From JAJFKJ01 sp964443025 (GTDB lineage: Bacteria; Pseudomonadota; Gammaproteobacteria; JABCZS01), in assembly GCA_964443025.1 (NCBI GenBank), contig CAYUEL010000001.1:1-64000 (forward strand): a stretch of DNA of 64,000 bases, given 5' to 3'. Below the pieces are notes generated by a model that had not been told where the DNA came from, did not search any database, and saw only the letters and a list, made by a program, of their open reading frames with translations. Shown piece after piece: positions 16,866 to 26,400 of the stretch; positions within the stretch are counted from its first letter, which is position 1, and each line of letters starts with the position of its first letter. Both the position numbers and the translations under genes were made by a program.

Positions 16866-16964
16866 GCGACAATCATACCTTGTTTTTCCCTAACCTATAA
16901 CCAAAATATTTCCATGTTACTTAATATAGCAAATGACTTCATCTCTTGTGATATATTTAACCTT

Positions 16965-17306
16965 ATGATTAACTTTGGCCAAAGCTTACAATTAGTGTCG
17001 AAAGAAATGAACATCGGGTTCACGCTGCATGATAAAGCTATTGAACTTTCTGATGTATTCGCGGACAGCGGTTTACTTCCCGCCATTTTGCGTCGCGCCG
17101 ATCAACTCTGCTCATTTTGCTTTGGCTATAATCTAGGAATTACCTTTGATGAAGCGGACAATTCGCGCTTAGGTGTCAAGGTAACATTTAATGATGAAGT
17201 ACCTAACGTGTTACGTTTGATGTGCGCGGTTGAAATATTATTTGAATTAGCAGAATCAGCGCAGAATCGTTCACGCATTGCACTCGATGATTTAATGTAC
17301 GATTAA
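16965..17306 (+). CDS. icmS: IcmS, type IV effector adaptor chaperone
   Basis: From the ATG at 16965 the protein is 113 aa, matching IcmS (114 aa in Legionella). The frame is open to 16914, but that adds 17 residues absent from the family, and neither start has a clear ribosome site. The conserved signature ILRRADQLCSFCFGYNLG is followed by LDDLMYD at the very end, both characteristic of IcmS. IcmS binds IcmW; the heterodimer attaches to the DotL C-terminal tail and delivers a class of effectors. It is directly followed by dotM; Legionella has icmR and icmQ at this place. Confidence 0.93.
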   Translation: MINFGQSLQLVSKEMNIGFTLHDKAIELSDVFADSGLLPAILRRADQLCSFCFGYNLGITFDEADNSRLGVKVTFNDEVPNVLRLMCAVEILFELAESAQNRSRIALDDLMYD

Positions 17307-17318
17307 CAGGACACGTTT

Positions 17319-18449
17319 ATGGCTCGACAAGCGGCGGGTGGCGGCGGTGGTGGTGAAGGCTCAAACTCCATGGATTTACTTTGGGGTGTAGCATTTGCTG
17401 TGGCCGTTTGTTTAGCATTGTGGTACTTTGCACGTGGCCCTATCATTAAAGTTTTTTTCATTGTTAAACTCTTTGAAATACAAATGATCAGTTTTTTCAC
17501 GGATGGCGCAGAACCTGTTAAACAGCAAATCTTAGCTTTTTACGACCAACCTAAGAATGTCACCATCCCACAATTGCAAATGTGGTTTGGTGAGGTCGGT
17601 AAGTTTTTACGTTTCCCTTTTATTGGTGTGATTGGAATATTAGTGATTTGGGTATTTCTAAAACACCCCGTATTAAAATTCAAAAATGTATTTGACATGA
17701 ATCGTTTACGTAATTCAGAAAAAGATATCTGGCCACAAATTACACCCATTGTAGGCCTTGATCTTGTCAAAATAGATATCAATGAAGGTGAATGGGCCAT
17801 GGCGGAATCACCAATGCCGTTTGCCAAAAAACATAAATTACTCGAAGAACTTCCTCAACCGATTGATCCTTTTCTAGCTCGCATGGGGCTAATTGAGGTC
17901 CGTGTGATTGAAGAAAAAGCACGCGCAGTTTTCGTTAAACAAATGGGTCCTGTTTTTGATGATCTCAACAACATGCCTATTCATGTGAAAGCATTATTTG
18001 CTGTATTCGCCGCGAAAGGCGCCAATGATGATGCTGGATGCCGTGAATTACTCATGCGCATTGCCAAATCATCAGGCACTGGGAAATTAGATTTTTCCGG
18101 TGCAATGGCATTGTTACGCAAGCATTACAACACTAAAGCCATCTCACGTATTTTAAGTAATCACGCCTATGTTTATACCATGATGTCTTCCATGTTGATT
18201 CATGCGCGCACAACGGGTGTATTAGCCTCTGCAGATTTTCTATGGTTAAAACCGTTAGATCGCCGCTTATGGTTTATATTAAATGGTACGGGAAAACACG
18301 TGGCATTTTGCGAAATTGCAGGACCTTTCAGCCATTGGAGAGCTGAACGCGCATTAAAACGTAAAATCACGCAACCCATGGTTGATGGTGCTATTAAAGG
18401 TTTGCAAGAAGCAATCAAAGGTATTATTTACACGCGGGATGAAGAATAA
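17319..18449 (+). CDS. dotM: DotM/IcmP, coupling-complex membrane protein
   Basis: At 376 aa it equals Legionella DotM. After a glycine-rich N-terminus come membrane helices (LLWGVAFAVAVCLALWYFA; FIGVIGILVIWVFLK) and a large cytosolic domain. In Legionella that domain has basic patches that bind acidic effector C-terminal signals. The conserved WLKPLDRRLWFILNGTGKHVAFCE region is intact here. AGGA lies about 10 nt before the ATG. The stop overlaps the dotL start (TAATG), indicating coupled translation, in line with DotL-DotM forming one complex. Confidence 0.95.
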   Translation: MARQAAGGGGGGEGSNSMDLLWGVAFAVAVCLALWYFARGPIIKVFFIVKLFEIQMISFFTDGAEPVKQQILAFYDQPKNVTIPQLQMWFGEVGKFLRFPFIGVIGILVIWVFLKHPVLKFKNVFDMNRLRNSEKDIWPQITPIVGLDLVKIDINEGEWAMAESPMPFAKKHKLLEELPQPIDPFLARMGLIEVRVIEEKARAVFVKQMGPVFDDLNNMPIHVKALFAVFAAKGANDDAGCRELLMRIAKSSGTGKLDFSGAMALLRKHYNTKAISRILSNHAYVYTMMSSMLIHARTTGVLASADFLWLKPLDRRLWFILNGTGKHVAFCEIAGPFSHWRAERALKRKITQPMVDGAIKGLQEAIKGIIYTRDEE

Positions 18450-20815
18450 TGGCGAGAATAACGCGTGGTGTAGAAGAAAGACATGAGCAGAAACCGCAGC
18501 AGCTGATTCGTGATACGCGTCCCTTATCCGAACGTTTTATTGAATACATTAAAGATCCCAGTTCCGCGATCATTATGCTTGTGGCTTTTGGTGCAAGTAT
18601 TTTTTTATTACCCGCTGGCAATGATATTTTATTATTATTAGCAATTATCATGTTCATGGTTTGCATGCTCACCAAAAAAACATTGCCGTTTCGCTTACCA
18701 AAACGTTGCGGTTTACTTGATTACAATGATCTCACGCCGAACAATCAACCCAAAAAAGCCGGCGGCATTGTTTATTTTGGCAATGAAAAATCTACGAATC
18801 TCGAACTATGGTTTACCAATGAAGACATGCGGACACACTGTTTGATTTTCGGATCTACTGGTTCAGGTAAAACCGTTACACTCATATCGCTTTCGTATAG
18901 TGCATTGTTGCAAGGATCGGGTTACATTTACGTGGACGGTAAAGGTGATAACTCATTATTTGCGAATACGTTTTCGATGGCACGCAGCATGGGGCGCGAA
19001 GATGATGTATTACTCATTAACTTCATGACCGGTGCGCGCGATATTATTGGCCCGCAAAAAACACGCATATCCAATACCATGAATCCTTTTTCCATGGGTT
19101 CATCAAGCATGTGCGCACAGTTGGTGACGAGTTTAATGCCATCATCCTCTGCATCACCTGATGGTGACATGTGGATGGGCCGTGCGATTGCGTTCGTTGA
19201 AGCGCTCATGAAAATATTGGTTTACATGCGTGATCGCGGTGATTTATTATTAGATGCACACAGTATCCGTAATTATTTCACATTACACAAACTTGAATCG
19301 ATTGCATTGGATAAACGTTTTCCACTCGAGGGTGAAAAAACTGTATCGATTGAAGACGCGCCTGATGTTGTGTTGCAACCCATCGCTAACTACCTTGATA
19401 CATTGCCAGGTTTTCATCCGAGTAAAAAAGGTAAACAAAGTTCGGAAGTGTTGGAACAGCACGGTTTTATTACCATGCAATTAACACGCGTATTTACATC
19501 ACTTGCAGATACGTATGGACATATCTTACGTACAGAATTACCCGAAGTAGATTTTAAAGACGTGGTATTAAATCGACGCATTTTGGTTGTATTATTACCT
19601 GCATTAGAAAAAGCACCCACGGAATTATCTAACTTGGGTAAAATCATTGTGGCATCATTAAAAGCCATGATGGCGTCCGGCTTGGGTGAACAAGTCGAGG
19701 GTACGTATCAAGAAACGATTGAAATGAAAATCACCAATGCGCCCACACCGTTTTTATGTATCCTAGATGAATATGGTTATTATGCAGTAGAAGGTTTTGC
19801 TGTGGTACCTGCGCAAGCACGTTCACTCGGCTTCTCTGCAATATTCGCTGGACAAGATTTACCCGCATTCCAAAAGGCATCGAAAGAAGAAGCCTTATCC
19901 ATCGGTGCAAACACCAACATTAAAATATGTATGAAATTGGAAGACCCAATCGAAACGTGGGATTTCTTCCAGAAAACAGCGGGCGAAGCATTCGTCACAC
20001 AAACAGGTGGATTTGAAACCAACGTCAGCAGCATGACGAACAGTTATCTAGATACGCGCAGCGCATCCATTGAAAAACGCGCACGTATTGATCTATTGGA
20101 TTTGAAAGATCAAGATGTCGGTGAAATGCACATCTTCTTTAAATCACGCATTGTACGTGCACGATCATTTTATGCAAATCCAAAACCTGTTAAGCGCATG
20201 AAACTGAATCAATATTTAAAAATCAAGCCGCCGCCCGATGAAGATATTATTCACATTAATAACCGTCTGTTTTACTTTCAGGAATCATTTAAAGATCCAC
20301 GTCGTTTGGATAAACAAGAGATTACCTTAGATGATGAATTGCAATTCATTTTAAAATACATGGATCAACATCCAAATTCTCCCGGAACACCGACCGCTGC
20401 CGCTGCATTCAGAGCCTATTATGATTTCGAGCACGGTGAAGAGGAAGTGTACGATGAAGAACTCGAAGCCCCTGTTGAAGGTATGGATATTTTAACGCAA
20501 CCCATGCCATCGCTCAGAGATATGGAAACGCTTGATCCTATGCAATTGCTCAATATGCCTGCTTACAGCGGACCATTGGTTGATAAAGTGGAAACACGTA
20601 AAAACATTGAACGTATCGAACGTTATTTCGGCGAACCGCGTAACCGTGCCACTGCTCATGCAACCCGTTTATTAAAAGATTTACGCGTTGCTACGAAATA
20701 CCCGCCCGGCCATGTACCTCCTCCTACTAAAACCGAAACCCTCGAAGCGATGGATAAACTTATCCAGTATTTCCATAAGTTGAAGGCTGAGGCGAAGAGT
20801 GAAAGTAAAGGATGA
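18449..20815 (+). CDS. dotL: DotL/IcmO, type IV coupling ATPase
   Basis: DotL is the VirD4-type coupling protein that receives effectors at the inner membrane. Two N-terminal membrane helices (about residues 36-75), Walker A GSTGSGKT (135-142), Walker B with ILDEYGYYAVEGF (about 437) and the conserved SMGSSSMCAQLVTSLMPSSSAS region are visible. The C-terminal tail, which in Legionella binds IcmS/IcmW, DotN and LvgA, is present as an acidic, Pro-rich segment. Length is 788 aa (783 in Legionella). The stop codon directly abuts the stop of ATPase A on the other strand, with no intergenic base and no room for an independent terminator. Confidence 0.95.
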   Translation: MARITRGVEERHEQKPQQLIRDTRPLSERFIEYIKDPSSAIIMLVAFGASIFLLPAGNDILLLLAIIMFMVCMLTKKTLPFRLPKRCGLLDYNDLTPNNQPKKAGGIVYFGNEKSTNLELWFTNEDMRTHCLIFGSTGSGKTVTLISLSYSALLQGSGYIYVDGKGDNSLFANTFSMARSMGREDDVLLINFMTGARDIIGPQKTRISNTMNPFSMGSSSMCAQLVTSLMPSSSASPDGDMWMGRAIAFVEALMKILVYMRDRGDLLLDAHSIRNYFTLHKLESIALDKRFPLEGEKTVSIEDAPDVVLQPIANYLDTLPGFHPSKKGKQSSEVLEQHGFITMQLTRVFTSLADTYGHILRTELPEVDFKDVVLNRRILVVLLPALEKAPTELSNLGKIIVASLKAMMASGLGEQVEGTYQETIEMKITNAPTPFLCILDEYGYYAVEGFAVVPAQARSLGFSAIFAGQDLPAFQKASKEEALSIGANTNIKICMKLEDPIETWDFFQKTAGEAFVTQTGGFETNVSSMTNSYLDTRSASIEKRARIDLLDLKDQDVGEMHIFFKSRIVRARSFYANPKPVKRMKLNQYLKIKPPPDEDIIHINNRLFYFQESFKDPRRLDKQEITLDDELQFILKYMDQHPNSPGTPTAAAAFRAYYDFEHGEEEVYDEELEAPVEGMDILTQPMPSLRDMETLDPMQLLNMPAYSGPLVDKVETRKNIERIERYFGEPRNRATAHATRLLKDLRVATKYPPGHVPPPTKTETLEAMDKLIQYFHKLKAEAKSESKG

Positions 20816-22276
20816 TTATCCTGGGATACTGTTACTGTTTAATAACGTAGAAAAGTCAATGACCTCCGCAAAGTACCCACTATCTTTAACTGACTCGCTT
20901 ACACCGTTAATATGAATCAAAACTGGAAAGCATGAAAATCCTTTAGGCAACACTAAACGTGCTATTTTTTCTTTCATCTCTTGAATAATATCATTCGTTA
21001 TCTCATGTTGTGAGAATTTAACTTCACAGGCAAATAAAGTGTTAAATCGAGTCTGAATTAAATAATCTATTTGACATCCAGATTTAGTAGTAGATTTCCT
21101 CTGAAAAAAAGGATTATCAGAGATAATATCATTCGGAGATAAATTTAATAATTTTTTAATCACTTTTCTATTTTTCAATACTAGGTTTTCAAACTGCAAT
21201 CCCATTAATATATTCCAGTTGGGTAATTGCGATAAAGAAACATCCGTGAAATTATCTAATGCTATTCTATCTTTATTAGGAAAAATAAATTTTAAATAAA
21301 ATCTTAAATAATTATCACTTAAACGAAATACACTCAACCTTGAAGACTTACCGGATTTAATCAACCAGGTATAATCCCTCGAAACAAAGCTTGATTCCAC
21401 TAAACTATCAAGATAATCGCTGATAACACCACTTTTCTTATAATTTAATTTCTGACAAATGCTATTAAAGTCACAGGAGCCTTCAGATAAAATCTCAACA
21501 ATTTTTCTATAAACCTCACCCCTTCTTTGAAATAAGTCATGAAAAATCCTTTCAAATTCGTGAAACAATAATCCCTCTTTAATGAAACATAATTTTTTGA
21601 TATTATCATCTGCATTAAACTTAGATTGAATTTGTTCTAAATACCAAGGAATTCCACCTAGCACTGATAATAATTTAAATTTTTCATAATCTGACCCCCT
21701 AAAACCTTGCTTCAATAACATGTCATTGCAATCCAGCAAAGGCAATTCCTCTAATGTTAAGTAAAGAGAAATTCTGCCAAAAAAAGCTGTGCTACTGAGG
21801 ATATTCTTTTCAATCCAAGTTGAAACCGAACCACACAATACCAATATTAACTCCGGATTCTTTTTAAATTCCATATCCCAAGCATTTTTTAATTTCCCTA
21901 AAAAGGTGGGGTCTTTAGATCCCATCCAAGATATTTCATCCAACAAAATAACCACTCGACCTTGTTGCGTATGTCGAGCCAGTAAAGAAAATAATTCCGC
22001 CCAATCCTGGACACGCAGACCTGGAAGACCTAATTGTTTTGCTAGTTGTTGGGCAAATGCATCTTGTTGAGATTGCCGAGTGCTTCCCTTCGCAGGAGCA
22101 AGACCAGAAAATTGAAAAAAGCTGTAATCTTTGCCAAATTCCTCAATTAAACGGCTTTTGCCAATACGACGACGGCCCCGCACCACCACTAGGCTTGCAC
22201 TTTGCTTATCAAATAAGCCTTTGAGTTTGGCTAACTCAGACTCTCTGCCTATAAAAGGGGCATTAGCAGGTGACAT
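20816..22276 (-). CDS. ATPase A: STAND-like P-loop ATPase with winged helix and PD-(D/E)XK-like C-terminus
   Basis: The ATG at 22276 is preferred over a GTG at 22297: AGGAG lies 7 nt upstream, and the GTG falls inside a palindrome. The 486-aa protein has Walker A GRRRIGKS (34-41), Walker B LLDE (about 111-114), a central winged-helix segment (IVEILSEGSCDFNSICQKLN) and a C-terminal region with D (about 403), then E-x-K (417/419) in ACEVKFS. This is the PD-(D/E)XK-like part often called DUF234. I place it with archaeal-type ATPases of the ATPase_2 group; its function is unknown. It is AT-rich relative to neighbours and may be a transferred gene. Four palindromes lie just upstream (22286-22383). 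Confidence 0.88.
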   Translation of the reverse strand: MSPANAPFIGRESELAKLKGLFDKQSASLVVVRGRRRIGKSRLIEEFGKDYSFFQFSGLAPAKGSTRQSQQDAFAQQLAKQLGLPGLRVQDWAELFSLLARHTQQGRVVILLDEISWMGSKDPTFLGKLKNAWDMEFKKNPELILVLCGSVSTWIEKNILSSTAFFGRISLYLTLEELPLLDCNDMLLKQGFRGSDYEKFKLLSVLGGIPWYLEQIQSKFNADDNIKKLCFIKEGLLFHEFERIFHDLFQRRGEVYRKIVEILSEGSCDFNSICQKLNYKKSGVISDYLDSLVESSFVSRDYTWLIKSGKSSRLSVFRLSDNYLRFYLKFIFPNKDRIALDNFTDVSLSQLPNWNILMGLQFENLVLKNRKVIKKLLNLSPNDIISDNPFFQRKSTTKSGCQIDYLIQTRFNTLFACEVKFSQHEITNDIIQEMKEKIARLVLPKGFSCFPVLIHINGVSESVKDSGYFAEVIDFSTLLNSNSIPG

Positions 22277-22285
22277 TTGATTACT

Positions 22286-22383
22286 CCTATTATGCACATA
22301 ATAGGAAATTCTACATTATGTGCATAATATAGTCAATGGCGATATTATGCACATAATTCAAAATTCTATATTATGTGCATAAT
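22286..22383 (-). promoter_or_regulatory. Operator-like array of four palindromes upstream of ATPase A
   Basis: Four copies of ATTATG-(CA or TG)-CATAAT have centres at about 22295.5, 22321.5, 22350.5 and 22376.5. The centres alternate CA, TG, CA, TG, so units alternate in orientation. The first is extended to CCTATTATGCACATAATAGG. The block is two direct repeats of 55 bases, each with two units 26 bases apart. The first unit overlaps the ribosome site, so binding there would block translation or transcription initiation. Confidence 0.8.
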
Positions 22384-22470
22384 AACTTCCGTTTGAATAA
22401 CCCAATGATATTTAAGGGATAATAAGTAGTTATTTATACCCAACTGTAGTTTGATTAGATTGAATAGGTG

Positions 22471-22746
22471 CTAGAGTTTCTTTATCTGAATAATCTTATC
22501 TCTAGTCTTTAGCCCGCGAATGATGATGAAAGCAGAGCAGGGGATACCGAGCTCTTTGGATAGCAACCTAATAACTTCTTTGTTAGCTTTACCATCTTCA
22601 GGAGCCACGGTTACATAAACACGAATACGTTTCTTGCCATTTTCAAGGTGCTCAATTTTAATTCGATTAGCTGCTGCCTTTGGTGTTACACGTACATGTA
22701 AAATGTCACCAAAATCATCAAGGCTGGTAAAGAGGTCTAGTATCAT
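22471..22746 (-). CDS. DUF167/YggU family protein
   Basis: A 91-aa protein of the YggU/DUF167 family: VRVTPKAAANRI, then IRVYVTVAPEDGKANKEVIRLLSKELGI, the conserved part of that family with Lys-Ala-Asn in the PEDGKAN loop. Its biochemical role is unknown even in E. coli. It sits alone between ATPase A and the toxin-like genes with no sign of an operon. Length is normal and the motif is intact. Confidence 0.85.
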   Translation of the reverse strand: MILDLFTSLDDFGDILHVRVTPKAAANRIKIEHLENGKKRIRVYVTVAPEDGKANKEVIRLLSKELGIPCSAFIIIRGLKTRDKIIQIKKL

Positions 22747-22885
22747 CGTATCAACAGTTTATCTTATATTGCATCGCATTTTAAGAGCATGAAGATTAAA
22801 AGCAGTCTATTCAAATATTTTAAACGCTATTACGCAAGCATGAGCCAGCGAACATTGGTGATGAGTTAGATCTCATCTGATCGCT

Positions 22886-22960
22886 CCGCTCACTCACGTT
22901 CGCGGTTCCCGTAAAGGCTTGTCGTAATCTCATACGTGAGGCGCGAACGTTAGTGAGCGG
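22886..22960. repeat. 19-bp inverted repeat around a 37-base loop
   Basis: CCGCTCACTCACGTTCGCG (22886-22904) and CGCGAACGTTAGTGAGCGG (22942-22960) pair with a single mismatch. The element is in the gap between the immunity-like gene and the DUF167 gene. It shares its core with 820-838 and 15394-15413. It has no T tract suited to a terminator. Confidence 0.65.
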
Positions 22961-22990
22961 GTGTGGAAAATTATAAATTTATACCTTGTT

Positions 22991-23425
22991 TTATGCATCA
23001 GGATTTTCTCCTCCAAGATAAGGTACATTTTCTTTTTCAGCATAATACTTATATATTTCAGCGAATTCCCATTCAGGTTCATAGACTTCTAGAATATCAT
23101 CCATGACCGCATGTACTCTGGGGTCGTGGGTTTTGTTACACTTTGCAATTGCCGCCTCTTTTATCTCTTCCCACTGCAATTCACGCATACAAAATACAAT
23201 GATTTCAAAAGGGCCTATTGTGCGGTCATAAACTAATTCAACAAAGCAGTCTACTAAAATATCTCTATGTTTAAGATTTTTTTTTGTAAATTCAAGAATC
23301 GCTAATAAATCAGGCTCAAGATCGGGAGCGCCTCGAGTCATTGTTTCCCAGGTCTTATCTGCTTTTTTACAAAGTTCCTTAAACTCATTTACAATTGCTT
23401 CTCTTTGGTTCATTTTGGTCTCCAT
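22991..23425 (-). CDS. Probable immunity protein of the J-domain toxin
   Basis: A 144-aa soluble acidic protein without signal peptide or membrane helix, mostly alpha-helical (KNLKHRDILVDCFVELVYD). I know of no named family; the AMRELQWEEIKE-type helix pair and high Asp/Glu content resemble small immunity proteins. The start overlaps the end of the 1390-aa gene: the ATG at 23425 follows GAGGTGGAAA, and a second in-frame ATG forms an ATGA overlap with the toxin stop. Coupled translation just downstream of a toxin-like C-terminal domain is the main argument. An unrelated effector chaperone is the alternative. Confidence 0.55.
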   Translation of the reverse strand: METKMNQREAIVNEFKELCKKADKTWETMTRGAPDLEPDLLAILEFTKKNLKHRDILVDCFVELVYDRTIGPFEIIVFCMRELQWEEIKEAAIAKCNKTHDPRVHAVMDDILEVYEPEWEFAEIYKYYAEKENVPYLGGENPDA

Positions 23426-26400
23426 TTTCCACCTCGAGGTAATGCGGGTTCAGCTACCCAATGTTTTTCAATGTACTTTCCTTCTACATCAAAACCTATT
23501 TCCCTAAAGGCCTTTTCGGCTGCATACCGTGCACGTGGCCCGTGAGGTAAGTAATGACCTGACGAGTTATCAATGTACCTTATTCTACCATGCACCAAAT
23601 GCACTTCTCCCCCAGCTTGAACAGGCTCACCGTTGGCTAAATCAATATGCCCTCCCCCAGGCGTATCACGATTTTTCCCAACCACCAAACGTCCATCTTT
23701 TTTTACAACGTAGTTAAGCTTGCCAGTATAAGTTTGAAGAGCACGAACATTAAATATATCTACCCTATCCAATTTATCCTGAGGAAATTTATTTTCAAAT
23801 AACTGGGGTGCCTCTCGAGAGGGTGAAGGGGATCGGCTTGGACTTCGACCACCCCTACCTGAACCACCTGACGCTCCATGCGACGATCGTGCTTGTGGAT
23901 TATTGTAAGCCTGTTGTGAGCGCAAGTAAAATGAAACACTGCGTCGGCTTGAATCTGCATTAGCTTGTGGCAAAGACGGTAAGTACGTTCGGGTGACTGC
24001 ATGGTGAGTGCCAGGATCAAAGGAAGCGTTGATAACTGATGTCACTTTCGGCGTCAAACCAGACTCAAAAATGACCTTGGGTTGAATATGAACACCACCA
24101 TAAATCAAACGCATCGCTTCTTTATTGAAACTAGCGGGCACCCATAAGCATTGCCCCTCTAAATCTTTTTGGCTGAGATCTTCTGGTTTCCCAATGCCCA
24201 ATGCTGTGAGTTCTTTTTCTAATTTTGTGCGCGATCGAATTAAATTCATCACTTCTTCTTTTTCATTGTTAATTATTTTCTTGGCTTCATTCGATTCCGC
24301 TTCCGTGAGTGAAACTGTATTTAAAATCGTTTCTAATGCAGCATCATCCCCATTAATGGCTTTATCGATTAATTCAACAGATGCACCTACAAATTCGCCA
24401 GCAATAGAATTCAGTGTTTTCTGATAATCATGACGAATAAGCTCTTTTGCCAAAGGATCAACTGATCCCTCCATAAATTGTGTTACTAAATACGAGACTT
24501 CAGGATATTTATAAGAGGTAGCTAAAACAGGATAGACATCATCCAACAATTGTTTATGAATTTTTTCCTGTTTTTCTTGAGTTGTTTTTTTAAAAGCATA
24601 TGCCTTCGCGCGCTCAGCTGACTCGCGTATATGACTCTCATTGTAATTCCAATTATGTTGCCCGTATTGCGAAACAATTCTGCTTCGGCTGCCTTCAATG
24701 CTCTGTATATGAGCCCTACGAATCTGAGAATCAATATTCGCATCGATCAGCTGGTTTTGTCTTGCAATATCCCCCAATTGATTATAACGAAACTGAGAGA
24801 TTACTGCATAACTGCATTTTTTTCGGTATTCTGAAAAAGAGGATTTTGTTTTTTGTTCAATAAAACTTTGCTCGATATCTTTATATCTCTTTTGCCAATA
24901 AGGTGTGTCATTCTTAATGGCAATCAATTGTTTTAGAACGGCACGGTTGGATTCTTTTTCAGCGTTCATGATGTTTATAAAAACGGTGATACGGCTTAAC
25001 TCTCTTAAACGTGCAAACTCAGGCAAGTATTCTGAAAACTCATCGTAATGATCCGTGAATTCTTGTGCAAACACATATTCGGGTGAAAAATGATGAGGCT
25101 TTTCCAGCTTGGATGTGATTGTCTTAACAAAGCGATATAAAAATAAGCTATTTTCTTCTGTTTTATCGATTAACCCTGTTTCATTTTTTTTCAAATTAGA
25201 TAATCGAGTCAAATCATCAGCATGGTTTTCGTTAAGCATCATAAATTCAGGATCGGCAGGATTGTCTATCAAACAAATTTCACGCTTATCTTTCACAAAC
25301 ACCATGCCGGGTTTATCTTTGGATAGTTCTTTAATCTTTTCAAAAGATGGCATCGTATTGAATAGGTAAATTTGCCACCCTTCTTCGGCTTCACTTTCAT
25401 CATCTACCAATTGCCCATCAACACCTCGTCGTAACAAATGTTTTTTAATAACCATGCGTATTTGTGGTATTGCAAACTGCCTAATGCGCATATCTTGAAC
25501 CGATTCATTTTCCTGAGGAGCAAACACAGTCACAGGTTCTGCTTCGATCCAAAAACGATGTGCGGATTCTTCGACACCTTCACGTTCAGCACCATGAAAG
25601 TCCCGGATAATTTGTTTTAAGTGAGAGGGTAAATGTGCAATCATCTGCTCAATAGGGCGCATGCCATAAGGATATTTCCCGTTCACTTCCGATCCAACCG
25701 TCATCAATTTTAAAAAATAATCCGTTAGAAGCATGGTGCTCATGAAATCAGTTTGGAAAATGGAAGTGGGTGCAATCCGTATTTTATTATAGGGATGAAA
25801 TTGCATGTTGCCATCTACTTGATCCAAACTTAATAAACCACCTAAAATATTTTTCTGCAATAACTCTTGTAAATCGGATAACGATATCACGCGCTCACTT
25901 TCTGGTCGATTTCCATCTAGCTTACGCATGGAAAACGTAATGTTGCCTGATTTATAGTTTATTTCGACTGCATCTAAACTGTAATAAGCCTGATCTTTTT
26001 CTTCTTGAGGCATTGCAATAAAACGACTTGGTTGCAACCAACCTTGCGCATCACGTCTAATCATTACCCAAGGTGCTTGTAAGTTTTGATTCAATTGATC
26101 AACAGTCCAATTTTTCTGTTTAAGCAATTCATCCATGAGCATTGTTCTTATCTCTTGCTCAACACCTGTCTCATTACCTTCCTGGTACCACTGACGCAAA
26201 CAGGCTTCATAGGAAGCATATAAAACATCCACAAATTCATGATCAAACCTTATTTCTTTACCTGCATCACAATTCCGATTATGTTTAATAACGTCGATTA
26301 AAACATGCAATAAACGACGCATGGCTGCTTGCAAACTGGTTGCCTTATCCAAGAAGGCTACATTTGATTGCGGTGTTTCGATGAATGGAAATACATCTGC

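Noticed and set aside
16920..16927. CTTAATAT, like a PmrA half-site, in the dotD-icmS divergent region
   Set aside because: PmrA sites need two properly spaced half-sites; no second copy at the expected distance was found.
22277..22297. GTG start of ATPase A at 22297
   Set aside because: It lies inside the first palindrome; the ATG at 22276 has AGGAG and the same distance to the array as in ATPase B.
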